The notes under the pieces were generated by a model. The model saw only the letters and a list, made by a program, of their open reading frames with translations. It ran no database searches and was not told the DNA's origin. Both the position numbers and the translations under genes were made by a program. DNA of 64,000 nucleotides from Apium graveolens (taxonomy: Eukaryota; Streptophyta; Magnoliopsida; Apiales; Apiaceae): assembly GCF_009905375.1 (NCBI RefSeq), contig NC_133647.1:130302673-130366672 (forward strand), given 5' to 3'. Each line of letters starts with the position of its first letter. Position 1 is the first letter of the stretch. Of the stretch, positions 35,987 through 47,459 are shown piece by piece.

Positions 35987-37938
35987 ATGACTGAGGAAGG
36001 TATAAATTGGTTGAATATTCCCAAGTATACCAAAGATTATAGGGATGGAGTCAAATTGTATGTGAAGAAAGAGATGGCCAATTTCACCAGAGGAGACGAA
36101 ATTAAGTGCCCTTGTCGTAAGTGTGAAAATTGGTTGTAGTGGGGTGGTCCTGATATGGAGAGTTACCTCATGTGGAGGGGACCTTATCCCGCATTTATTT
36201 AGTCAATCTATGATGTTAGTTTATTTCCAGATAAAATAGATACTGTAGAATTCGAACAAAATACATGGTTTGGGTTTGGTGATAATCTTGATGAGATGAT
36301 GGATGTTACATACGGCGATGTGGGAACAAATGAAGATGCATGAAAATTTTATCAACTTGTTAATGATGGAAAGCAACCCCTATACTCAGGTTGCAAGAAA
36401 CTTTCGCGATTAAGTTTTTCCGTTAGGCTTTACCATTGGAAGTGGTTAAATGGAATAACTGAGACCGCATTTGGAGAGATATTGTTGTAATTAAAAGAGG
36501 TTATCCCCGATATTAATGTGCCTTCCTCTTTTAATTTAGCTAAAAATATAATCAGGGATCTCGGTCTGGACTACAAGAAGATATATGCATGTCTGAATGA
36601 CTGCATCTTGTATTGGGGTGATAATAAAGATAATTTTTCTTGCAAAAATTATGGTCTTTCAAAGTGGAAAGGTGTGGCACAAGGCCCGTAACAAGGAATA
36701 AATGTTTAAAAAATTCCTTACAAAGTAATGAGATATTTTTCGCTCATCCCAAGGCTCTAATGACCGAATATGAAACAGGAGAACTTAATTCTCTCAAAAA
36801 TTATTCGTGGTCCGAATAATCCGGGGAACAATATTGATGTCTACATGCAACCTTTGATTGATGAGCTACAAAAGTTATGAAAAATTAAGAATGAAAACTT
36901 ATGATGTTCCAACAAATCAGATATTTACATTAAGAGCAAGTTTTCCATGGTCAATTTCTGATTTTTTCGGCTAGGCAATAATAATGGGTTGGAGCACAAA
37001 AGGGAAGCTTACATGTCTAGTATATCATTATGAAACATCGTCGATGAATCTAAAGCATTGAAAGAAATGTTTCTATATGAACCATCAAAAATTCTTAGAA
37101 CCAAACCACAAGTGGAGATTTAACAAAAAAAGATTTAATGGTGAAGTTGAGGATGGAATAAGTGCTCCTATTTTAACTAGAAGACAAGTTCCAGAAATTT
37201 TGGATGGTTACGAGAATTCATTTGGTGGGGTGGGTTAAAAAAGAAATTTTGACTTCACATATTAAAAGGACAACTTAACTCGACATAACATTGATATTTT
37301 GTATATTGAAAAGGACATATGCAATAGTGGTTTGGGCACTTTGCTAAATATTGGTTAGAGCTGCAAGATATTGGTATTAGAAATGCCTTTTGTCCTACGC
37401 TCTCTACCGATGAAAAGCACCTTGAAATTAGGGCCGCAAACTTTGACATGACGAACAAAGAAAAGAAAATATTGTGTTCAGTGATTGAAACTATGAAATT
37501 CCCCTACAGTTTTGATTCCAACATTAGCAAATGCGTGCAAGATAGGATAGTGGTGGGATATAAAATCCATGATGCACATGTAATAATGCAATACCAATTA
37601 TAATTAGATGTGAAAGGATCGTTAGAGCCCGAGGTTGCAGTACCTCTAATCATACTAGGTGAATTTTTTTAGAGGTATTTGTTCTAGAGTCATTGAATTA
37701 GATGAAATAAAAAAGTTGCAACAAGAAATTATTGAAATACTTTATCAACTTGACAACGTATTTACCAAGTCCTTCTTTGACATTATGGTTCACCTACCGG
37801 TACATTTATGCCAGGAGATTGAATATGGTGGACCAGTCCACCAAAGATGGATGTACTTTATTGAACGATACCTTGTTGTATTAAAGAAGTATGTTCGCAT
37901 TAGGGGTAAACCTGAAGGATCAACTGCAGAAGTATGTT
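35987..37938 (+). pseudogene. TNP2-type CACTA transposase, copy 3 (longest)
   Basis: Begins with the transposase-associated domain from the ATG at 35987, keeping CPCRKCENWL, then the TNP2 words DYKKIYACLNDCILYWGD (about 36568-36620). It has many stops. Unlike copies 1 and 2 it passes the array breakpoint and enters the DUF4218 region at 37659-37938: FFRGICSRVIELDEIKKL, SFFDIMVHLPVHLCQEIEYG, VHQRWMYFIERYLVVLKKYV, PEGSTAEVC. The gene then stops abruptly at a scar in which 34 bp from 37777-37810 is repeated at 37937-37970. The DUF4216 region expected next is missing. Confidence 0.82.
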
Positions 37939-37970
37939 GACATTATGGTTCACCTACCGGTACATTTATG

Positions 37971-38283
37971 TGATTTAATTATGGAAATTAGGCAATATAT
38001 CTGTGAAAATCAGACATTATTTATCAAAAAATAGTTTTATATTTTGATTACTATGAAGTCTTAAATAATTAGAAAATTCATGCATTTATGTAAATTATTT
38101 GGTAAAATAATTGTCAATAATGTTTCTGTGTGATTATACATGTTTTATGTTTTCGAAAAGTCTGAAATAAACAGGGAATTTATGCATAATTATAAACTAT
38201 TTTTGTGATTTTTATGAATATCAGTCAAGTTCATTGGTTAGTATATTTACAGATTGACTGATATGTTTTGGTATTTTGTTACA
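37971..38283. other. AT-rich stretch between the two CACTA genes
   Basis: No coding frame. Homologous to 62590-63090 of the right-hand copy; probably the first intron or spacer of the second CACTA gene. Confidence 0.55.
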
Positions 38284-41200
38284 GGATCGATATTGATAGT
38301 GTGAAAGTTAAGCTACACTACAGTGGAAAATTCATGAAGACCAGGTACTCTGGTGGAAAGTTTGTAACTTTTCATGTGGACCGAGACCGTATATCTTATT
38401 GTGATTTGATGGATTATGTTAAAAAGCTTAATTAGAAGGGGATTATAGGCATTTAAGTTAATTACAGAGGGTGGACACTTGTGACAGATGATCGAGGGGT
38501 AAATGAAGCAACTTGTGACATATCAGAAGTCTCATTTTACATTGACAGCACAGTTGACAAATCTATACCACCAATGAAGCAAATGCAACCTTTTGTGAAT
38601 AAAAGGCCAAGATCAAGCCCTTTTAAAATGCTGCAAAGAATGCTGATAAGCGGACTTTTATGAGACTAAAGGACATTAAAGACGAGAATGAATGGAAAAA
38701 TAGCACAAAATATCAACAAAGTCCAAAAGGTGCATTACTTGAACTAAGTCCAAAAGCTACAATTGAGCCAAGTCCTAAAGTTGCAGTTTGACCAAGTACA
38801 AAAGTTAAACTAAAGGACAAGTTGAATTTTTGTAATCTGGAGGGAATAAAGAGATGGTAAAGGAAGTCGAAGGTGACAGATGCAATGACTGTGAGATGAG
38901 AACGAACCCGAATATTGCAAAAAATAAAGCGAAGTTTAAGGAGCTTGGATGCAATGACTTTGATATTTGCACTTCGAAGGTACATTTATTTTATTAAATC
39001 ATGTTTATAGCATCAACTCTTTATTATACTTGGCATATTTGCTGAAAAATTAATTTTTTTTGTAGAGAATAAAAAGGACCAAAAAACCCAGAGTATTTCA
39101 GAGTAGTTCTGCTGGCTCCAGAACTCGTGGCGAGGCTAATAAATTGGTGGATCAATCCCAGGCTATGTAACAGACTCCGAGGTCAGCTGATGTAAAGGTA
39201 TACTTGCATTTGATGCATTGGAATTTTAATGTCTCATTCCTGATAAAACTTAATTAGATTATAATACGAATAATTATATTTTGAAGATAAATGAGACAAT
39301 TGTCCATACTGCAAAAGAAAAGCTACAAGTTTTGAAATATGGCCCTTGTTCTATGGTTTTCTATAATGAATTACGGAAACGTGAGAAACTTGGAATTCAG
39401 AAGGAGATCATGCAGCGTGAGTCTGGAACGTAAGAAGTGATGTCAGAATCAGGTAATTTTATGCATAATTTGTTTTCTTGCTAATTAGTTGCGTCGTATT
39501 TTTATTTAAGCATTTTTATTTTATGCATATTTATTTTCTTGCTAATTAGTTGCATGGTTTTTTATTTTAGGAATATCTATTTTATACATAATTCATTTTC
39601 CTGCTAATTAGTTGATCATATTTTTATTTTATGAAGTTTATATTTTATGCATATTTGTTTACCTGCTAATTAATTGCATCATATATTTATTTTAGGCATC
39701 TTTATTTTATGCTTAATTTGTTTTCCTTCTAATTAGTTGCATCATATTTTTACTTTATGCAAATTAATTTTCTTGCTAATTAGTTGCATCGTATTTTTAT
39801 TTTAGGGTTTTTTATTTTGTGCATATTTGTTTTCCTGATATTTAGGAAGATTTGGAGAAACACCTGTTGTTGAAACTCCAAAAAAGAGAGGGAGGACTAT
39901 AATGAACCATGTTCATAACAATAGGGAGAACAAGGTGATCACCCTGAATAATCAAGGTCAACTGCTGAACTTAGCACCTTCCTGGGGACAACCCTTAGGC
40001 AGTTCGAGTGTCTTACGTGTGCTAGATGACATCAAATTCCTGAAAAGGAATTTTTGTGGGAGTATGTCAAGGTGAAATAATTTTCACAGAGTTCATTATT
40101 TATGCTACTATTTTGTATTTTCATGTTTATGTATTTTTTTTATTTTTTAGTAGGATAAGTACATTATTCCGGAAGAGGCTAAATTGTGGATTTTTATAAT
40201 CATGGGTAACCAGTTCAGGACTACTAAATGTTGAATTAAGAGAGATTATTATACCAAATATGTTACAGACGAGGAAAGGTTAGAGCATAGGCCGAAGGAA
40301 GTTTCTCTTACAGACTGGAAGATTTTTTTGGCGTATTGGATTAACGAAAATGTTCAGGTATGAAGTGTTAATTCAATATCTCCTTATTATTTGTCTATTG
40401 TCAGTGCATTTACATATTTTATCATCAATAATCCAATAAGATACAATACAAAGGAACACCGAACAATATACCACCGGACCCAGATCTTTCTCCCAAGTTA
40501 ACAACAATCTGATAAATATATTATCACTCACTCAATTTATTTTTAATCATTCTAAATAGCATCTGTTAAAATATTTGTTGGACTAAATTATATTTTAAAT
40601 ATGTGAATTTCAGTTACTCGACAAACCTGATAAGTTGCCTGCCAATTTTGATGACGATAAAGCGGAGGAGGTGTTAAAAGTTTCTGATGCTGATGTGTAT
40701 TTGGAGACGCATAAACGAGTTGAGAAGTGCAAGTACACGTTACCATATTAGATGGCTAAAGTTGTTACAGAAACAATTATAAGTTTATTTAATAGAATTC
40801 AAGTTAATTCATATGATCTGGTCTAACTACAATGCCTTCGTGATATTTTGTTTGTTGAAATTAATAAGCTAAAAAACTAAGCCTATATTACTACAATTTT
40901 CAATAATTTAGTATAGTGATAATATGTTTGTTAAAATTAATTATTTAAGCAAATATTTAGTTAAATTAATCAAATTCACATTGATTACACCCTGGACAGT
41001 CTGATAATTATACATGCATCCATTTGGTTCTATATTTGGAATATTTATATGTGCTTGTACGACGTATCTGATTTATTTCTTTTTAGGCAAAGGTCCAAAA
41101 AACTCTGCGACACGAAGATGTTGAGGCTGCCAATCAGTTGGTTCATGGGGACAAGGAACATAACGCATCTTAACTGATTGGAAGGCTCATTCACAAGAAC

Positions 41201-41422
41201 ACCACAAGCCAAAGTCTTCAAGAACATCGCGCATAATATCGGTTCAGATTCCAGATTATGACTATGGAAAAATCTGGCTCGAGCTTTAGAAAGGAATGAA
41301 TGAGAAACTTAATCAAAAGCTTCACGAGATAATGACAAAATTGGCAAAGAACAATCCAAAATTTAAACATCAACCTCGACATGTCTGATAAATTGACAGA
41401 AGATATAGATGAGTCCGAGTAG
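38284..41422 (+). pseudogene. Second CACTA gene: PB1-like N-terminus plus Transposase_24
   Basis: Exon-like pieces read in order. 38284-38440 reads IDIDSVKVKLHYSGKF and VDRDRISYCDL, resembling the PB1-like domain at the N-terminus of some plant transposon proteins. 38481-38990 carries an acidic/lysine-rich part (DDRGVNEATCDISEVSFYID). Near 39070-39200 is a basic stretch, then GT/AG introns (39198-39285, and the repeat-rich intron 39455-39840). 39870-40075 reads KRGRTIMNHVHNN in a shifted frame. 40150-40358 carries EEAKLW, RDYYTKYVTDEERLEHRP and EVSLTDWKIFLAYW (Transposase_24-like), 40617-40750 carries LDKPDKLPANFDDDKAEEVL, and 41085-41422 the tail. It has stops in several exons. In En/Spm elements the second gene encodes an accessory DNA-binding protein; that role here is inference. 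Confidence 0.6.
39461..39845. repeat. Tandem repeat inside a CACTA intron, about 62-bp period
   Basis: The core TTGCTAATTAGTTGCATC with flanking TTTTATTTTA and ATGCATATTTGTTTTC recurs about six times (near 39478, 39538, 39600, 39664, 39727, 39773). It ends in a pyrimidine-rich stretch with an AG just before the next exon. Confidence 0.8.
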
Positions 41423-42125
41423 TACTTGTCCCAGTTATGCTTTTGGTTTTATGCACTAGTACTTAACTTGAAATGGTACTTAGTGGAACTTAGCTTTTTA
41501 TTATCAGTATTGTATCGTTATAAGTAATTTTGGATTGCGGTTGGACATATTTAGTAGGGCATGTTTATTTGGATTTCTTTGGATTTATTACCGATAGTTA
41601 GCGGTTATTCTGGATTGTGATTTCTGTGATTATAGATGACTGCCAATTTTGGCAGATTATATGTAACGGGAAATGATATTTTCAAATGTTATATTTCTTT
41701 AATTTTTTAAATAAGGTATTTGCATATCCCTTTAAAGTGTAACCAATAATGTAAATGGTCTATATTTCTGTGTTGGCAGAGCTTCAAAAAGTGTAGCTAA
41801 AACTAATAATAACTGTTAATATAGACACATAATGTTATAAGAAAGTATTACGTGTTACCAATGGAAATATATTTGTTTAGAAAAAAACTTTTGGGTAACA
41901 CTACTTTGATGTAACAAAACTATAATGTTGTAACCATAGATCTATGGTTATTCCTTGGAAGATGTTACCATAAACTGGAAAATGTAAGCATAAACCACCT
42001 ATTGTTACATTTATGCTAGTGTAACCTAAAAATCAAAAGTGTAACCATAAACCTGTATGATGACGCCCACATTGATGACGAACTGGTTTTTCGAAAAAGT
42101 GTGAGCATAGCCCATTTTTTTATCT
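41423..42125. other. CACTA 3' subterminal region
   Basis: Non-coding. From 41700 the words GTAACCATA, GTTACCATA and AGTGTAACC occur in both orientations at least eight times, as in CACTA subterminal regions. The block ends near AAAAAGTGTGAGCATAGCCC at about 42096-42115, plausibly a decayed terminal inverted repeat. No clean TAGTG end or target duplication was found. Confidence 0.6.
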
Positions 42126-42640
42126 ACGGCCACACTTTTTGGCCTTCAACAACACATTTTTACTGTTACAACAGGCCATATATGTTCTACTGAAGCCCTG
42201 ATTCTCATAATTGGTTTTTGGCTTGATATTTGAAATACAATAATGTAAGTATAAATCTTGTGAGAGTAGATTTAAGTAAGCCACGAAACACATCGAAACT
42301 TCAAATCTTACCATCTAATACATCCAAATTTTTATTTTATAACATTTGGTGTCGTCTCTGGGAAACAAGGATAACTGTGAGAGAACAAAAAAGTACTAAG
42401 AAACTGCTTGCTACGGTGCACACCTTCATCTCCACTATTGAGATACCACCCATAGTCAAACCTCAATCTTGAGGGACTTGTCTTTAAGGTACGAAGATTC
42501 CAGTTATCCAGCCATTGATTGGAATATTCAACTCCAACCTCAAGAAACTTATAACCAATGGGGGAATCTTGATATAGGTAATTATGTTTTTATCTAGGAC
42601 GAACACTAACAAACCTTATACGATGTTTGTATGTCCATAA
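42126..42640. other. Decayed LTR-retrotransposon leader
   Basis: TTTGGTGTCGTCTCTGGGAA near 42345 resembles the conserved sequence just after the 5' LTR of some plant Ty3/gypsy elements. No matching LTR pair or coding region is visible. Low confidence. Confidence 0.3.
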
Positions 42641-42699
42641 ATTAGGGGAGATAGACTTTAACATCGTATAAATGAGGAGTATGAATTTCATTATTTACG

Positions 42700-43440
42700 A
42701 GGGTTGGACCCCATTAGAGAGAGAAACCATGATAAAACTATTCTGGAAAAACAAACTCTACCAGATAAAACTATTCTAAACTATTCAACATTTATCTTCT
42801 ATAAAGGTTTATTTATTTCAAACTAACTAACAGATATCTTATCAGACTTATTCAAAATAATTTCAATCCATCTGTTTCAACAACCTTATCTTATTAATTG
42901 TTTGAAAATAAATCTTTTTAGATTATTTGCTTATAAATACAACTCTTATTTTCAGATTTGGAGTAAATGGCTACCCGCAGTATACTTATATATTCGGAAA
43001 TTATTCTTATTTGTATACCTTGAATATCCAATCAAACAAGGACATATTGAGTTGTTATTCTATATTTATTTATTGTACGTGTTTTCATAATAACTTGTGT
43101 CGGGTTATGGAAAAGTTTTGATTTCAAAGGATTAGCCAAGGTAGCAAGTGGGCTAGTTGTAGCAGTAGTGGTAGGTAGCAAGTGTGCTAAGTAAATGGTT
43201 CTCTCGGGGCTATCCGTTTGTAACCAAAGGAAAGATTGTAAGTTCTTTTATTGAAATTAATATAATATATTTTTCTGCTAGTTTACATGGGACTTGGATG
43301 TAGATCATAGACTATGATCACGGCCAAACCAAGTGAAATTTTTTGGTGATATGCATTTCTTTTATTTCCGTTTATTACGACTTTATATTTCTAATTAATA
43401 TGATACATAATTAATTGAGACTGTCTTACATTTTATCTCA
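42700..43440 (+). repeat. Old copia-type LTR fragment
   Basis: A TATAAATA box lies near 42931. The 3' part follows the same layout as the U5 of the complete copia element (GGTAGCAAG words, ATTGAAATTAATATAATATAT, GGGACTTGGATGTAGATCATA, GGCCAAACCAAG), though it is too diverged to be the same family. No partner LTR is present, so it is a solo or truncated LTR. Confidence 0.5.
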
Positions 43441-44196
43441 TTCGTGAAAGGGTTTTGTCCCATTTATCTTAACAGATTATCAAATATATAGATTGTGCCT
43501 TTGAATTTAACTTTTGGGTGGAGGTTTTTAGCTTGCTCATATAATTGTTAACTTAGCTTGCTACTTTCATAGGTTTTGGTGAATTTCTTACATGTGTTGT
43601 TTTGAGATGGTTAATGTTTGTGCCATATTTGTAAGCACTGTTGATTTTCTATTGTATATCTTGCAAAAAAAATGAAACCATGCACAAGAAGTTATTTGTA
43701 TTATATATATATCACTTTTTCCCGAAATAACTTGTTGATAGTAGTTGTGTGTTAAATACAAAGTACAAAATTTCATGCACTTACTATATATTACATGTCA
43801 TAATTTAAAATTAATAGCTGTATGTTGGTACTTGAATTGTGTATTTATTTTATAATTATTTGACCAACCATATTATTTATATATATTATTTTAATTATAG
43901 TAAAAATATATTACCCAAATTAAAAATTAATAATTATTTTCTTAGATGCCAGGGACAACAACCGTGAGACCTATTTAGTTGCTCATATTTATGAACATAA
44001 ATATTTCAAAAATAATAATTACTTATTAATCTGTGAAAATATCTAGAATTCGAAATAATCATCATAAAAATATCAATAGATATTTTTTTTAATTAAGGAA
44101 GTATTCAAAGAAACAAATTTTTTTATATTACTCAATTATTAAAAAATAAATAAATAAATAATAATAAATAAAAATAACTTCAAGATATTAATATAT
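43441..44196. other. AT-rich DNA with no recognised feature
   Basis: No coding frame, repeat or element end that I can support. (AAAT)n-like runs near 44145-44175. Confidence 0.5.
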
Positions 44197-44202
44197 CTAA
44201 GC

Positions 44203-44283
44203 CCAATGAATATAAGTTTTTGAACAAATAAAGGCCCATATTGTACCATAGGCCCAAGATAGCTGTTACAAACCCTATTTAAA
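44203..44283 (+). promoter_or_regulatory. Promoter of the coiled-coil gene
   Basis: A TATTTAAA box at 44276-44283 lies 46 bp before the ATG. Upstream are three GCCCA motifs (about 44203, 44233 and 44251), the reverse complement of TGGGC, the site II element common in promoters of plant growth-related genes. Confidence 0.5.
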
Positions 44284-44328
44284 GGACTATTACAAGTGTA
44301 TGTAATACACGAGGTGAGCATTTTAAGA

Positions 44329-44574
44329 ATGGCGGCCCGCCGTGAAGACTCTATTTCGACCAATCAGATGTCGGCAATGAAGAAGGAGGAGCCGGAGGAT
44401 ACAACTGTGGAGAAATTAGAGGAGGAACTTGATAGGATAAATGAGAAGGTACACCTCTTGGGGGAGAAGATAGCTGTTATTGCATCTCTGCAAAATTCCA
44501 AAGCAGGAATCCAAAAGAAACTCAGCGATTTGAAAAAGGAATTTGAAGAAATTGTTGTTTCCTTCTCGGTTTGA
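44329..44574 (+). CDS. Small coiled-coil protein (81 aa), intact copy
   Basis: I do not recognise a named family. The start ATGGCGGCCCGCC fits a plant initiation context, and the frame is open for 81 codons. Residues 1-26 are charged and without clear fold. Residues 27-51 show strict heptad spacing: V27, L30, L34, I37, V41, L44, I48, I51 (alternating steps of 3 and 4). A second heptad run is I61, L65, L68, F72, I75, with a break at QNSKAG between. It should form a coiled coil, probably dimeric. Four partial copies exist in this window, all with the start lost. It could be a host gene captured by the transposon, or an element gene. Its function is unknown. Confidence 0.6.
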   Translation: MAARREDSISTNQMSAMKKEEPEDTTVEKLEEELDRINEKVHLLGEKIAVIASLQNSKAGIQKKLSDLKKEFEEIVVSFSV

Positions 44575-44631
44575 TGCTCTATCATGTAATATGTTGTAAT
44601 TGCATTTTACAATTTTTGGCAAATAATGTAA

Positions 44632-44827
44632 CAACCCGTTTGGGAAACTGAATTTGATTTGAAATTCTGGTATCAAATAAACTGATTGAGAATTTGGATT
44701 TGAATTTTATTTCAAATTCAGGACATTCAAATATTAGTATAAATATAAAAATTTGAAATGACAACTCAAATACTCTGTCATTTAAAATTTCTCATTTGAA
44801 ATGAAAATACAAGTTTCCAAACCTCTC
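44632..44827. mobile_element. Tourist/Harbinger-like MITE (196 bp)
   Basis: Flanked by TAA on both sides (44629-44631 and 44828-44830), the 3-bp target of PIF/Harbinger elements. The ends are inverted copies around GTTTGGGAAACT (left) and AGTTTCCAAAC (right). The other copies of the coiled-coil gene read straight through this site (AATGTAAGGTTT), so the insert is confirmed by an empty-site comparison. There is no coding capacity. Confidence 0.75.
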
Positions 44828-45876
44828 TAAGGTTTCTTTACTAATCAGTCCCTAATCTTACTATCTTTATGTCATTCATAATTTCAAAACTTGACCACAA
44901 GAAATTAAGATGAATGAACAAAATATAAATCATAGTGTTGGCATCTTTTGACAGAAAAAGATTGCATACAATTTTTTAATTTTTTCCTTTTCTCAACAAC
45001 CAACATGTAAACGGCTAAATTTTGGTAGACCAAATTTTGTTATAACTAGGTGTCTTCATTGGATTTAACAATTGCCTAAATTTATGAGCACTTGTTTTAT
45101 GAGAAACTAATAAAAATTATAAAATTGTGGCGATGTGACTCTGATATTTGATTATAAATCTAAATTGATTATATTAAATATAAGTTTATTTAAATTTCTG
45201 CATTTGTCATGTGAAAGACCCATAGAAATAGAATCGTGTTTCCTGAGTTTTGACTTTAAAATTCTAAATTTATAAATATAAATTTGAAAGTTATATTAAT
45301 TAATTTTGAGAATAAATTAATTAAAATGTTGTATAAGCAGTGATGAATATATAATTTAAAGACTTTTAAAAAAAATCAAATTAATGTTTATATTAATAAT
45401 TGTACACCACAATTTTAGTAAACCAAAAAAAAATACTACATCGTTAATCTAGAATCATTTTTTTTTAAATCAAGTCAGACCTTAAGATTTTACTAAACCC
45501 AATTGTGACTAATATAAACTATAAACATTCATATGCACAATGGAGACATAAATAATATCATAATATAAAATAGGAAGATGCCTGCAATTTTATTTCTTTC
45601 AATTAGTCTTTTATAAAAACAAATACTAATACAGTCCATTTTCACTTTTCACAAGTCAACTTGACCATATTTTTGAGTGAAATATTATATTTAGATTGTT
45701 ATTTAAAATCACATTTATAGTCTATTTTTAAATGTAAATTTCATATTTTAAAAATAATTTTGAAATTATTATTATTATTATTATCTGGTTAAACATTGGT
45801 CAATTTGAATCGGGGCATGTACATACTCAATGGAATATTAAAATGATAAGTTAACAATTGTAATGTATGTGTATTT

Positions 45877-45914
<38 letters not shown>

Positions 45915-46516
45915 TGGGTTAGAATTAGAATAGGTGAATAAATTTATTAATTAGTTTAAAAAAGAAAAAAATGATAAATATAAATAAGTTTTATTTATTA
46001 AAATTGTATTTGTAAGGGTTAAACCCCTAATCTAAGAGTACATACGGAGTAAAAAAAAACAAAAACCCTAGTGCCCAGGAGCCAGAGGAGAGGATGAACA
46101 GAGTGTTTCTTAGTTTCCGGATCAGGAGGTGATCAGGTAAGAATTCACTACGTCTACTCATTAGTATAATTAATCAGATAATAAAAGTTAAACCCCAGCG
46201 AAAAGTTATTTTGGCAGATGCCTGTGAATAGCTCACTGACACACATATACTAATAGTTTAATCAAATATTGGATCAAATATTGGGTTGTGCTGTGTGAAT
46301 AACATCTGGTTAAGTTTAAAGATTTTTGAAAATAACTGTGTTCTCATGTTTATTTGTTCAACTAATATTATATAATAATAATAATAATAATTTTTGTTAG
46401 ATATTTGTGCAGAAAATAAATAATGTAAAAAATTTTGTTCTCTTTATTTTAGTTTTCTTTTATATGTATGTGGCTTGAGTCTAATAATTATTTAACATAT
46501 ATCATAGATTTTATAA
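44828..46516. other. Non-coding DNA with the start of an unknown insert
   Basis: 45040-45850 matches array DNA (10985-11480 and 12640-13290). From about 45860 to 50990 the array match is interrupted, so this begins an insert. TAA/ATA runs lie at 45770-45785, 45880-45910 and 46370-46392. At 46060-46140 an AAACCCTAG telo-box-like motif is followed by a short frame from ATGAACAGAGTG ending at a CAG/GTAAGAA splice-donor-like site, perhaps a captured exon. Confidence 0.45.
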
Positions 46517-47199
46517 CACTACAACAAAATAGGCCAATTACGACGGAAAAAAATGCGCGCCCAACTTACGACGGAAAAAAGTAAAACGTCGTAATTATTT
46601 ATGACGAAACCCAAAATCGTCGTAAATTTAGTATTTCATTAATAAAATTATGCACGATACGATTAAATAAAAATGAAAATTATTTGAAGTTGCGACGATT
46701 TAAACATTTCGTCATAAGTTAATTATTTTTATTAAAATTTATGACGGAAATTAAAATTCGTCGTAAGTTATCAAAGAGGGAAATTTAACTTTTTCCCCAA
46801 ATTTTTGGAGGAAAAATAAAAATCATTTTAAATTGTGACGGTTTGAACATTTCGTCGTAATTTAAATATTTTTATTAAAATTTTAATTTGAAATTAAACA
46901 AAAAATATATTTTATTTAAATTTACGATGAAATATTTTTGACAAAAAATAACGACGGAAATTAAAATTCGTCGTAAGTTATCAAAGAGGGAAATTTAACT
47001 TTTTCCCTATAATTTTGGCGGTAAATTTGATTTTTCTCAATTTTTTGTAGATAATAATTTATGACGGACTCCGGCATAAATTAGCACATGATTTTTTATA
47101 ATTTCAATTTTTAAAAAATATTATTTCATGATCCAACCATATTAATGTCATCATTTATTTGTTTGTGTGACATTCGAAAAATTTCAGAAAAAAATTAAA

Positions 47200-47410
47200 T
47201 ATTTTGATAAAATAATTTAATATGAAACATTGATTATCACTAATATATAGATATTGTCATCCATACGGGTGGATTGATTATTTTTTTTTAAAATAATCAA
47301 AACCTAAATTCAGAACTAATTACCAGTTAGTTGTAATAGTCGAACTGATGCTTGACTTTTAAAATGGCAAATCAAATAAAATTATTTTGATATGAAATTT
47401 GGTTATAGCA

Positions 47411-47459
<49 letters not shown>

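Larger units (their letters stand above)
23321..37600 (+). repeat. Array unit 3, split by a copia element
   Basis: It starts at the junction near 23320 and is colinear with unit 2 to 26459, then resumes at 34548 after the 8-kb retrotransposon. Unlike units 1 and 2 it does not stop at GCACATGTAAT (about 37580) but continues into the rest of the CACTA element, so it is the terminal copy of the array. Confidence 0.82.

Noticed and set aside
42902..43121. Overlapping 62- and 64-codon frames
   Set aside because: They fall in an LTR-like segment with a TATAAATA box, and neither has protein-like composition.
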